In this document: piece after piece, positions 33,819 through 41,679 of the stretch
Position numbering within the stretch: position 1 is the stretch's first letter
How the letters are laid out: the number at the start of each line of letters is the position of its first letter
Origin: an uncultured Eubacteriales bacterium
Lineage (GTDB): Bacteria; Bacillota; Clostridia; Oscillospirales; Oscillospiraceae
Assembly: GCA_900316255.1 (NCBI GenBank)
Contig: ONCI01000001.1
Span: 62,001-126,000 of the forward strand
Direction: 5' to 3'
Length of the DNA stretch: 64,000 bases
Translations under genes and position numbers: made by a program
The notes under the pieces: generated by a model
What the model was told of the DNA's origin: nothing
Database searches by the model: none
What the model saw: the letters and a program-made list of their open reading frames with translations, nothing else

Positions 33819-35312
33819 ATGTCTTTGATCCAGGTTTCACATCTTACCTTTGCCTATGACGGCAGTTATGACAATGTATTTGAGGATCTGAGCTTTCAGA
33901 TCGACACCGATTGGAAGCTGGGCTTTACCGGGCGCAACGGTCGGGGAAAGACCACTTTTCTCCGCCTTCTGATGGGGGACTACGAATATCGCGGTCAGAT
34001 CGCGTCTTCCGTGCGCTTCAGCTATTTTCCCCGGGAGCCCAGGCACCCGGACTGGCTCGCCTGGGAGGCCCTGGAGGAGCTGGAGCCGGGACTGGAGCGC
34101 TGGCGCCTTCTCCGGGAGATGGCGCGTCTGGAGCTGGAGGAGGACGTGCTCTACCGCCCCTTCGACAGCCTCTCCCACGGGGAGCGTACCAAGCTCCTGC
34201 TGGCTCTGCAGTTTCTGCAGGAGAACGGTTTCCCCCTCATCGACGAGCCCACCAACCACCTGGACATTCACGGCCGGGAAGTGGTGAGCCGCTACCTGAA
34301 CGGCAAGAAGGGCTTCCTGCTGGTTTCCCACGACCGGGCCTTTCTGGACGGCTGCGTGGACCACATCCTCTCCATCAACAAAGCGTCCATCGACATCCAG
34401 AAGGGCAGCTTCTCCTCCTGGTGGGAGAACAAGCGCCGGCAGGACGCCTTCGAGCTTGCGGAAAATGACAAGCTCAAAAAGGAGATCGGACGCCTCAGGG
34501 AGACCGCCCGGGAAAAGGCCCAGTGGTCGGACACGGCGGAGAGCCGCAAGACCGGCATCAGCAGTCTGCAGGTGGATAACGTCAAGGGCTGGCGTCCGCT
34601 GCAGGGGGCCAAGTCCAAGAAGCAGATGGCACGCGCCAAGGCCATCGAGACCCGGCGGGAGGCCGCCATCGAGGAAAAGGAGAAGCTGCTGAAGAATATC
34701 GAGCACCAGGCTTCCCTGAAGCTGAGCCAGGCGGCCTATCACAAGGAGCGGCTGCTGGAGGTCCGGGATCTGACCGTGAACTACGGGAACGGAGAACTCT
34801 TCACGCCGCTGAGCTTTGAGCTTCTGCGGGGGGACAGACTGGCCCTGCTGGGCCGCAACGGCAGCGGCAAAAGCAGTATCCTGAAGCTCCTCTGCGGGGA
34901 GGAGATCCCTTACAGCGGCAGCCTGGAAAAGGGGAGCGGGCTGACCATCTCCTATGTGCCTCAGGACCCGGGGGATCTTTGCGGCGACCTTGCGGCCTAC
35001 GCCCGGCGCTATGCCATCGACGAGAGCCTCTTCAAGGCCATCCTCATCAAGCTGGACTTTGCCAGAAAGCAGTTTGAAAAGGACATGGCGGACTTCTCGG
35101 CAGGGCAGAAGAAAAAGGTGCTTATCGCCCGCTCCCTCTGTGAAAAGAGCCACCTGCACATCTGGGACGAGCCCATGAATTACATCGACGTCATCTCCCG
35201 CATGCAGATCGAGGAACTGATCCTGGAGCATCGGCCCACGCTGATCTTTGTGGAGCATGACCGGGCCTTCTGCGGGAAGGTGGCGACGAAATCCCTGGAG
35301 CTGAAGCGCTGA
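33819..35312 (+). CDS. ABC-F ATPase, Lsa-like ribosomal protection type
   Basis: The 497-residue protein has two ABC domains without membrane segments: Walker A GRNGRGKTT near residue 42, signature LSHGE, Walker B-like FPLIDEPTNHLD, then a charged linker, second Walker A GRNGSGKSS, FSAGQKKK and LHIWDEPMNYID. Length, degenerate second half and linker fit the Lsa/Vga subgroup of ABC-F proteins, which dislodge lincosamide, streptogramin A or pleuromutilin antibiotics from the ribosome. Drug specificity cannot be read from sequence alone. GGGAGG precedes the ATG. Confidence 0.85.
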   Translation: MSLIQVSHLTFAYDGSYDNVFEDLSFQIDTDWKLGFTGRNGRGKTTFLRLLMGDYEYRGQIASSVRFSYFPREPRHPDWLAWEALEELEPGLERWRLLREMARLELEEDVLYRPFDSLSHGERTKLLLALQFLQENGFPLIDEPTNHLDIHGREVVSRYLNGKKGFLLVSHDRAFLDGCVDHILSINKASIDIQKGSFSSWWENKRRQDAFELAENDKLKKEIGRLRETAREKAQWSDTAESRKTGISSLQVDNVKGWRPLQGAKSKKQMARAKAIETRREAAIEEKEKLLKNIEHQASLKLSQAAYHKERLLEVRDLTVNYGNGELFTPLSFELLRGDRLALLGRNGSGKSSILKLLCGEEIPYSGSLEKGSGLTISYVPQDPGDLCGDLAAYARRYAIDESLFKAILIKLDFARKQFEKDMADFSAGQKKKVLIARSLCEKSHLHIWDEPMNYIDVISRMQIEELILEHRPTLIFVEHDRAFCGKVATKSLELKR

Positions 35313-35321
35313 GGCCACAGA

Positions 35322-35365
35322 AAAAAGCGCGCGGGAGCCGCATTTCAAATTGCAATTCCCGCGCG
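35322..35365. terminator. Hairpin after the ABC-F gene
   Basis: GCGCGCGGGA and TTCCCGCGCG pair across a 19-base loop. It is A-rich on the left and has no long T-run on the right, so it may act as terminator mainly for the minus strand or as a weak one. Confidence 0.4.
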
Positions 35366-35433
35366 TATCGTTTAAAATGATAGCGAAGAAAAGTAAGGGG
35401 CTGTCGTTTTTCGGAAGAGAGGAGGAAATCACC

Positions 35434-36147
35434 ATGCTGCTCTGTCATCTGCTGCTGGTCTGCGGGGCGCTGAGCCTTGCCTGGTATCTGGCGGAAAAAC
35501 TGCGGCGCTATTCGGTCCGGGGCGTTTTGCGGAAGGGACTTTGCTCCGCGCTCTTTGTGGCTCTCGCCATCTGCGCCTGGAGCGCCTCCGCCGGGGAGAG
35601 GGGACTGCAGCCCCTGGGCGGCTTTGTGTGCCTGGGGCTGGTCTTCGGACTGCTGGGGGATGTGTGGCTGGATCTGAAATACGTCTTCCCGGGCGCGGAC
35701 GAGCCCTTCACTTTTGCGGGCTTCGCCTCCTTCGGCATCGGCCACATCCTGTTCTGCCTGGGCCTTGTCCGTCAGTACGCTCACGCGGGCATGGGGGCGA
35801 TCTTCTGGCTCCCGCTGCTGCTGGCCCTGCTCACGGGCGTGGTCATCGCCGCGATGGAAAAGCCCATGAAGCTCCGTTACGGCAAATTTAAGCCCGTCGT
35901 GGCGGGTTACGGCTTCCTGCTCTTTTCCACGGTGCTGCTCTCCGGCGCGCTGGCTGTGAACGAGGGCTTTCGCTGCGTCAGCCTGAACCTGTTTTTCGCC
36001 GGGGCCGTCCTCTTTACCGTGTCGGACCTGATCCTCAGCGGTACCTATTTCGGCGAGGGGCGGGAGCGGCCGGTGGACCTGCTGCTCAACTACCTGAGCT
36101 ATTATCCGGCCCAGTTTTTGATCGCCTATTCTCTGCTGTATCTTTGA
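35434..36147 (+). CDS. YhhN/TMEM86-family membrane protein (lysoplasmalogenase-like)
   Basis: The 237-residue protein has about eight hydrophobic helices and family-typical polar positions (GLLGDVWLDLK, FAGFASFGIGHILFCLGL, FTVSDLILSG, YYPAQFLIAYSLL). Members hydrolyse the vinyl-ether bond of lysoplasmalogens, fitting an anaerobe with plasmalogen lipids. ATG 35434 has GAGGAGG upstream. The next gene starts 18 bases after its stop. Confidence 0.85.
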   Translation: MLLCHLLLVCGALSLAWYLAEKLRRYSVRGVLRKGLCSALFVALAICAWSASAGERGLQPLGGFVCLGLVFGLLGDVWLDLKYVFPGADEPFTFAGFASFGIGHILFCLGLVRQYAHAGMGAIFWLPLLLALLTGVVIAAMEKPMKLRYGKFKPVVAGYGFLLFSTVLLSGALAVNEGFRCVSLNLFFAGAVLFTVSDLILSGTYFGEGRERPVDLLLNYLSYYPAQFLIAYSLLYL

Positions 36148-36165
36148 TCCGGGAGGAATCGTACC

Positions 36166-36495
36166 ATGAAATTCATCTCTCTGCTCCCCGGAAGGGAGCT
36201 GTCCGATCTGAAGGAGGACTTCCGCGCCGCCAAAAAACTGGAGCAGTACCGTCTCGGCGAAAAGGCGGTCTATCTGCCCCTGGGCCTTTCCTGGGAGTAC
36301 ATCCCTGTGGGAGAGATCCGCAGGGCGGAGCGCAGCCGCCGGGTCATCAGCGCCGGCCACTGCGTCACCGTGCGGGAGGAAAAGCCCGCCGTGGATCTGG
36401 AGACGGAGCAGGGCGTCTTTACCCTGAATCTGGAGAAGCCCGCCAGTGCCGCCGCTGTTCTGGAGGCCCTGGGCGGAGAAAGGAGCGAAGCATGA
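36166..36495 (+). CDS. Hypothetical 109-residue protein
   Basis: No recognised domain. The protein is soluble, mixed alpha/beta, with MKFISLLPGRELSDLKEDF and VYLPLGLSWEYIPVGEIRRAE; it could be a small PH-like beta-barrel, but this is only an impression. GGGAGG precedes the ATG. The stop overlaps the nitroreductase start by four bases, so the two are probably cotranslated. Confidence 0.6.
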   Translation: MKFISLLPGRELSDLKEDFRAAKKLEQYRLGEKAVYLPLGLSWEYIPVGEIRRAERSRRVISAGHCVTVREEKPAVDLETEQGVFTLNLEKPASAAAVLEALGGERSEA

Positions 36496-37157
36496 CCGAT
36501 CTGGAAGCCATCCGGGCGCGCCATTCCGTCCGGAACTATTTGGACAAGCCCATCCCGGCGGAGCTTCGCGCGGAGCTGGACGGCTTTGTCGCCACGCTGA
36601 ACGCGGAGAGCGCTCTGCACATCCGCATCGTCTACGACGATCCTGCGGGCTTCGACTCACGCCTGGCTCACTACGGCAGTTTTCGCAATGTGGCAAACTA
36701 CATCATCCTGGCGGGGAAGAAGGATGGCGACTTCGACTTCCGCTGCGGCTATTATGGAGAGAAGCTGGTGCTCTTTGCCCAGAAGCTGGGGCTCAACACC
36801 TGCTGGGCAGCCCTGACCTTCAATAAGAAGCGGGTGCGGGAGCTGGTGCCGGAAGGGGAGAGCCTCTGCATGGTCATCGCCCTGGGCTTCGGGGCCAGCC
36901 AGGGGACTCCCCACCGGGGCAAGGACGCGGACAAGGTCACGGAACTGTCCGGCCCCGCGCCGGACTGGTTCCGGGACGGCGTGGAGGCGGCGCTGCTGGC
37001 TCCCACGGCGGTGAACCAGCAGAAGTTCTGTTTCTCCCTGGAAGGGGAGGAGCCTGTGATCCGCGTGAAGGGCCTGGGCACCTGCACCCGGGTGGATCTG
37101 GGCATCGCCGCGCTGCATTTCGAGCTGGCCTCCGGCATAAAAGTGAAAGCAAAATAA
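36492..37157 (+). CDS. Nitroreductase family protein
   Basis: The 221-residue protein has the FMN-binding nitroreductase fold: IRARHSVRNYLDKPIP at the N-terminus with the phosphate-contact arginines, YYGEKLVLFAQKLGLNTCW in the middle and LAPTAVNQQKFCF near residue 180. The family reduces nitro groups, quinones or flavins with NAD(P)H; the substrate is unknown. ATG 36492 is chosen for the four-base overlap with the preceding stop. Confidence 0.88.
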   Translation: MTDLEAIRARHSVRNYLDKPIPAELRAELDGFVATLNAESALHIRIVYDDPAGFDSRLAHYGSFRNVANYIILAGKKDGDFDFRCGYYGEKLVLFAQKLGLNTCWAALTFNKKRVRELVPEGESLCMVIALGFGASQGTPHRGKDADKVTELSGPAPDWFRDGVEAALLAPTAVNQQKFCFSLEGEEPVIRVKGLGTCTRVDLGIAALHFELASGIKVKAK

Positions 37158-37178
37158 GAATAGAGGAAGGAAAACGCT

Positions 37179-37808
37179 ATGGCTTACAAAGTATTGGTGA
37201 TTTGCGGCAGCCCCCATCCCAAGGGCTGCACCAACCGCGCCCTGGAAGAGGTCTGCAGGACCCTGAACGAAGAGGGGATCGAGACCCAGTGGGTCCGCGT
37301 GGGAAAGGATGACGCCCACGGCTGCCTGGGCTGCGGCTTCTGCGGCAAAAATGATCGCTGCGTCTTTGACGACGGGGTAAACGAGGCCGCCAAGCTTCTG
37401 CGGGAGGCGGACGGCCTGCTCATCGGCAGCCCTGTCCACTATGGCTCTCCCGGCGGGGCGCTGCTGGGCTTTCTGGACCGGCTGTTTTACAGCGCGGACT
37501 ATTCCATGCACATGAAGGTGGGCGCCGCGGTGGTCTCCTGCCGCCGGGGCGGCAACACCGCCTCCTTCGACGTGCTGAACAAGTACTTCACCATATCCGG
37601 CATGCCGGTGGCCTCCAGCACCTACTGGAACCAGGTCCACGGATTCTCCGCCGCGGACGTGGAGAAGGACCTGGAGGGCCTGCAGACCATGCGCAACCTT
37701 GGCCGCAGCATGGCCTTCCTCATCAAGGCCATCGGCGCGGAAAAGGAGAAGAACGGTCTGCCCCGTGTTGAGCGGGATTTCTTCACCAGTTTCCCCGACG
37801 GCAAGTGA
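37179..37808 (+). CDS. Flavodoxin-fold NAD(P)H-dependent oxidoreductase
   Basis: The 209-residue protein starts with the FMN phosphate loop CGSPHPKGCTNRAL and carries a CLGCGFCGKNDRC cluster near residues 48-60 that resembles iron-sulfur flavoproteins. GSPVHYGSPGGALLGFLDR is the second flavin loop. It probably transfers electrons in anaerobic redox metabolism; partner unknown. GAGGAAGG precedes the ATG. It follows the nitroreductase gene by 21 bases. Confidence 0.88.
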   Translation: MAYKVLVICGSPHPKGCTNRALEEVCRTLNEEGIETQWVRVGKDDAHGCLGCGFCGKNDRCVFDDGVNEAAKLLREADGLLIGSPVHYGSPGGALLGFLDRLFYSADYSMHMKVGAAVVSCRRGGNTASFDVLNKYFTISGMPVASSTYWNQVHGFSAADVEKDLEGLQTMRNLGRSMAFLIKAIGAEKEKNGLPRVERDFFTSFPDGK

Positions 37809-37816
37809 AAGCGCCG

Positions 37817-37855
37817 AAAAAGGACCTGAAAACGGGCTGAAAAAGCCTCCTTTTT
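37817..37855 (+). terminator. Terminator-like hairpin
   Basis: AAAAAGGA and TCCTTTTT pair around a 23-base loop that has its own GGCT/AGCC pairing; it ends in a T-run. Confidence 0.55.
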
Positions 37856-37869
37856 GGTGAAGATTGTTG

Positions 37870-37898
37870 TTGAAGCATGGAAAGATTCATGATAAAAT
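37870..37898 (+). promoter_or_regulatory. Promoter of the decarboxylase operon
   Basis: TTGAAG (37870-37875), 17-base spacer, TAAAAT (37893-37898), followed by GAGGAGG and ATG 37941. Confidence 0.7.
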
Positions 37899-37940
37899 GG
37901 CAATACCTTGAAATCCGAGAAGGAATCTGAGGAGGCAAGC

Positions 37941-39332
37941 ATGAAAAAAGTACAGTTTACCGAAACCGTTCTGCGTGACGCGAACCAGTCGCTCATTGCA
38001 ACCCGCCTGCCCTACGATAAGTTTGAGCCCATCCTGGAGACCATCGACCAGGCCGGCTACTATTCTGCCGAGGTGTGGGGCGGCGCCACCTTTGACGTCT
38101 GCCTGCGTTTCCTGAATGAAGACCCCTGGGAGCGGCTCAGAAAGATCCGCGCCAAGATGCCCAACACCAAGCTGCAGATGCTGCTGCGCGGCCAGAACAT
38201 CCTGGGCTACAAGCACTACAGTGACGACATCGTCCGTCGCTTTGTGCGCGCCTCTGTCCGCAACGGCATCGACATCATCCGCATTTTTGACGCCCTGAAC
38301 GACGTCAACAACCTGAAGGTGGCCATTGAGGAAACCGTGAACAGCGGCGCCATGGCCTCCGGCGCGATCTCCTACACCACGAGCCCCGTCCACACCCTGG
38401 ACAAGTATGTGCAGATGGTCAAGGAACTGAAGGAAATGGGCGTCAGCTCTGTCTGCATCAAGGACATGGCCGGCATCCTCTCCCCGCAGAACGCCTATGA
38501 CCTGGTCTCCGCCCTGAAGGACGCGGTGGACCTGCCCATCGTGATGCACACCCACTGCACCACCGGCCTTGCTTTCATGACCTATCTGAAGGCTGTGGAA
38601 GCCGGCGCCGACGTGATCGACACCGCCATTTCTCCCTTCTCCGGCGGCACCTCCCAGCCCGCCACCGAGACCCTGGCCTTCGCCCTGAAGGAAATGGGCT
38701 ACCAGGTGGATCTGGACGAGGACAAGCTTTTCAAGATCGCCAATTACTTCAAGCCCGTCCGTGCCGAGTTCCTGGAGAAGGGCACCCTGAATCCCATCTC
38801 CCTGACCACCGACACCCAGTGCCTGACCTATCAGATCCCCGGCGGCATGCTCTCCAACCTGCTCAGCCAGCTGAAGAGCCTGAACGCGCTGGACCGCTTC
38901 GACGAGGCCCTGCTGGAGACCCCGCGGGTCCGCAAGGACATGGGCTATCCTCCTCTGGTGACCCCCACCAGCCAGCTGATCGGCACCCAGGCGGTGCAGA
39001 ACGTGCTGGCCGGCGAGCGCTACAAGAACGTGGGCGCCGAGCTGAAGGCCTACTGCCGCGGCGAATACGGCCGTACCCCCGCTCCCATCGATCCGGAGGT
39101 CCGCGCCAAGATCCTGGCCGGCGAGAAGCCCATCGAGGGCCGCTATGCCGACACCCTGCCCGCCGACATCTATGAGAAGACCGCCGAGAAGCTGGGCGAC
39201 ACCGCCCGCTGCGAGGAGGACGTGCTCAGCTACATCGCCTTCCCGCCTGTTGCCGAGAAGTTCTTTGCCGAGCGTCAGGCCCGGGAGGAGAAGAAGGTGC
39301 GCTACTCCATCGCCCCGGTCGAGGAGGGCTAA
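37941..39332 (+). CDS. Oxaloacetate decarboxylase alpha-type carboxyltransferase
   Basis: The 463-residue TIM-barrel enzyme transfers the carboxyl group of oxaloacetate to biotin. Motifs: TETVLRDANQSLIATRL, WGGATFDVCLRFL, LQMLLRGQNILGY, the catalytic lysine in SVCIKDMAG, and metal-binding HTHCTTGLA. The biotin carrier domain found at the C-terminus of many alpha subunits is absent and encoded separately at 39691. Gamma, carrier and beta genes follow, so it belongs to a membrane-bound sodium-pumping complex. A similar enzyme is pyruvate carboxylase subunit B. Confidence 0.93.
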   Translation: MKKVQFTETVLRDANQSLIATRLPYDKFEPILETIDQAGYYSAEVWGGATFDVCLRFLNEDPWERLRKIRAKMPNTKLQMLLRGQNILGYKHYSDDIVRRFVRASVRNGIDIIRIFDALNDVNNLKVAIEETVNSGAMASGAISYTTSPVHTLDKYVQMVKELKEMGVSSVCIKDMAGILSPQNAYDLVSALKDAVDLPIVMHTHCTTGLAFMTYLKAVEAGADVIDTAISPFSGGTSQPATETLAFALKEMGYQVDLDEDKLFKIANYFKPVRAEFLEKGTLNPISLTTDTQCLTYQIPGGMLSNLLSQLKSLNALDRFDEALLETPRVRKDMGYPPLVTPTSQLIGTQAVQNVLAGERYKNVGAELKAYCRGEYGRTPAPIDPEVRAKILAGEKPIEGRYADTLPADIYEKTAEKLGDTARCEEDVLSYIAFPPVAEKFFAERQAREEKKVRYSIAPVEEG

Positions 39333-39335
39333 GCC

Positions 39336-39701
39336 ATGGCTGATTTGGTGAACATTTCCATTCCCACCGCAGGCGGAACGGCTCTGCTGGGCTACCTGGT
39401 GGTGTTCTTCGGCCTGGTTCTTCTGATGATCGTGCTGCTCATCATGGGCTCTGTCTTCGAGAAGAAACGCGTCAAGGCTGAGAAGGCCGCGGCCATCCCC
39501 GCTCCCACCAGAGAAGCCCCTGTGCTGACCATGGAGAACACCCTTCCCAAGGCGAAGGGCACTGCCGGCGAGCTGAAGCTCTATAACACCGAGCCCAAGG
39601 ACGCCGCCATGATCATGGCCATCGTGGCCGATACCCTTGGCAAGCCCCTTAACGAACTGCGCTTTATTTCCATCAGGGAGGTAACTGACGATGAAGTATA
39701 A
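39336..39701 (+). CDS. Sodium-pump decarboxylase gamma-type subunit (OadG-like)
   Basis: The 121-residue protein has one N-terminal membrane helix (about residues 18-40, YLVVFFGLVLLMIVLLIMG), a charged KKR segment and a soluble tail. This is the usual layout of OadG subunits, which join the alpha and beta subunits. It starts four bases after the alpha gene and overlaps the carrier gene by 11 bases. Confidence 0.8.
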   Translation: MADLVNISIPTAGGTALLGYLVVFFGLVLLMIVLLIMGSVFEKKRVKAEKAAAIPAPTREAPVLTMENTLPKAKGTAGELKLYNTEPKDAAMIMAIVADTLGKPLNELRFISIREVTDDEV

Positions 39702-40095
39702 AGTCACGCTGAACAACCGCGTTTACGAGGTCGAGGTCGAGCAGGGCGAGGCCATGCTGGTGGACGAGTACGAGCTGGCAGCTCCCGCTGTGGCCGCTCC
39801 CGCTGCTCCCGCCGCCGCTCCTGTGGCTGCCGCCGCCCCGGCTGCCGCTCCTGCCGCCGCTCCCGCCGCGGGTCTTGCCGCCGGCGAAGTGATCAAGAGC
39901 CCCATGCCCGGCAACGTCCTGAAGATCAACGTCACCCAGGGCCAGGCCGTCAAAGAGGGCGACGTGCTGCTGATCCTCGAAGCTATGAAGATGGAGAACG
40001 AAGTGGTCTCCACCAAGGCCGGCACCGTGGCCCAGATCGTGACGAGCAAGGGCGCCGTCGTGGAGACGGGATCTCCTCTGATCGTGATCGCATAA
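39691..40095 (+). CDS. Biotin carboxyl carrier protein of the decarboxylase
   Basis: The 134-residue protein has an N-terminal strand region, an alanine/proline-rich hinge (residues about 30-60) and a C-terminal biotinyl domain with the EAMKMEN motif whose lysine carries biotin. It shuttles the carboxyl group from the alpha to the beta subunit. Its separate gene explains the missing domain in the alpha subunit. The start overlaps the gamma gene. Confidence 0.95.
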   Translation: MKYKVTLNNRVYEVEVEQGEAMLVDEYELAAPAVAAPAAPAAAPVAAAAPAAAPAAAPAAGLAAGEVIKSPMPGNVLKINVTQGQAVKEGDVLLILEAMKMENEVVSTKAGTVAQIVTSKGAVVETGSPLIVIA

Positions 40096-40105
40096 GGAGG
40101 GCCCT

Positions 40106-41335
40106 ATGGATATAATGGGTGTCCTGCAAAAGCTGGCAAGCGAGTCCGGCTTTGCCGCCTTCGTATTGACCGAAGGCGGTTGGAAAAACCTCGTCATGAT
40201 CCTGATCGCCTTTGTACTGCTGTACCTGGGCATCGTGAAGAAATTCGAGCCCCTGCTGCTCTGCGGCATCGCCTTCGGCTGCCTGCTCTCCAACCTGAGC
40301 TACTTCATCGGCATGGGCGATAACGCGCTCTACCATCCGGAGCTGTGGAGTCAGTTCCTGGACAGCACCAGCCCCTATTATCACAGCTACGGTCACATCA
40401 TGTCCCACGCTGGCCTGCTGGACTTCTTCTACATCGGCGTGAAGGCCGGCATTTACCCCTCCCTGATCTTCATGGGCGTGGGCGCCATGACGGACTTCGG
40501 TCCGCTGCTCTCCAACCCCAAGAGCCTGCTCCTGGGCGCAGCTGCCCAGCTGGGCGTGTTCGTGGCCTTCTTCGGCGCGGTGCTGTTGGGCTTCACCGGC
40601 CCCCAGGCCGCTTCCATCGGCATCATCGGCGGTGCGGACGGCCCCACGGCCATCTTCCTCACCACCAAGCTTGCCCCTGAGCTGCTGGGACCCATCGCCA
40701 TCGCGGCCTACTCCTACATGGCCCTGATCCCGATGATCCAGCCGCCCATCATGAAGCTCATGACCACCGAGAAGATGCGCACCGTGAAGATGGTGCAGAG
40801 CCGCGAGGTCACCAAGACCGAGAAGATCATCTTCCCCATCGTGGTCGCCACCTTCGTCATCCTGCTCCTGCCCTCCACCGCTCCGCTGATCGGCTGCCTG
40901 ATGCTGGGCAACCTCTTCAAGGAATCCGGTGTGACCGACCGTCTGTCCGACACGGCCCAGAACGCGCTGATGAACATCGTCACCATCTTCCTGGCCACCT
41001 CTGTCGGCGCCACCATGATCGCGGACAGCTTCCTGAACCTGGATACCATCAAGATCGTTATCCTGGGTCTGATCGCCTTCTCCATCTCCACCGCAGGCGG
41101 CCTTGCGGGCGGCCTTGTGATGTACAAGACCTCCGGCGGCAAGATCAACCCCCTGATCGGCTCTGCCGGCGTCTCCGCGGTGCCCATGGCGGCCCGCGTG
41201 TCTCAGGACGTGGGACGGAAGTACAACAAGAACAACTACCTGCTCATGCACGCCATGGGTCCCAACGTGGCCGGCGTCATCGGCTCTGCCATCGCGGCGG
41301 GCTTCCTGCTCTCCGTCTTCGGCGGTGTGGGCTGA
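40106..41335 (+). CDS. Sodium-ion-translocating decarboxylase beta subunit
   Basis: The 409-residue integral membrane protein decarboxylates carboxybiotin and exports sodium ions. It has about ten hydrophobic segments and conserved loops GVGAMTDFGPLLSNP, GIIGGADGPTAIFL, YSYMALIPMIQPPI and GSAGVSAVPMAARV. AAGGAGG precedes the ATG. It is the last gene of the decarboxylase operon and is followed by the terminator-bearing tandem repeat. Confidence 0.95.
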   Translation: MDIMGVLQKLASESGFAAFVLTEGGWKNLVMILIAFVLLYLGIVKKFEPLLLCGIAFGCLLSNLSYFIGMGDNALYHPELWSQFLDSTSPYYHSYGHIMSHAGLLDFFYIGVKAGIYPSLIFMGVGAMTDFGPLLSNPKSLLLGAAAQLGVFVAFFGAVLLGFTGPQAASIGIIGGADGPTAIFLTTKLAPELLGPIAIAAYSYMALIPMIQPPIMKLMTTEKMRTVKMVQSREVTKTEKIIFPIVVATFVILLLPSTAPLIGCLMLGNLFKESGVTDRLSDTAQNALMNIVTIFLATSVGATMIADSFLNLDTIKIVILGLIAFSISTAGGLAGGLVMYKTSGGKINPLIGSAGVSAVPMAARVSQDVGRKYNKNNYLLMHAMGPNVAGVIGSAIAAGFLLSVFGGVG

Positions 41336-41363
41336 TCGTTCTGCTGTACGAATCATTCCCACC

Positions 41364-41390
41364 TGTCATTCTGAGCGAAGCGAAGAATCT
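41364..41390. repeat. Half copy of the GTCATTC repeat
   Basis: GTCATTCTGAGCGAAGCGAA followed by GAATCT matches the left end of the repeats at 3781 and 33416; no right half is seen. Confidence 0.6.
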
Positions 41391-41392
41391 CA

Positions 41393-41661
41393 AAAAAATC
41401 CTGCACCCTTCGGTGCAGGATTTTTTTGCGCATCAGTTTCGGTTGCCCCGCAGGGGCGAGAAACAGGCGCATAAATCAAATGTTTACCTGTGAAAAGCGG
41501 ATTTTTCACAGGTAAAATCCTGCACCCTTCGGTGCAGGATTTTTTTGCGCATCAGTTTCGGTTGCCCCGCAGGGGCGAGAAACAGGCGCTTAAATCAAAT
41601 GTTTACCTGTGAAAAGCGGATTATTCACAGGTAAACTCCTGCACCGAGAGGTGCAGGAGTT
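41393..41661. repeat. Two tandem 119-bp units with repeated bidirectional terminators
   Basis: The unit beginning TCCTGCACCCTTCGGTGCAGGA recurs at 41399, 41518 and (partial, diverged) 41637, an exact 119-base period. Each unit has a terminator hairpin with A- and T-runs, a CCCCGCAGGGG hairpin and the palindrome TTTACCTGTGAAAA...TTTTCACAGGTAAA. It separates convergent oad and DUF1015 genes. Confidence 0.85.
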
Positions 41662-41679
41662 TTTTTGTTTGGAGTGTGT

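Noticed and set aside
37887..39716. Minus-strand open frame of 609 codons opposite the decarboxylase genes
   Set aside because: Shadow of highly conserved alpha and gamma subunit genes; no motif.
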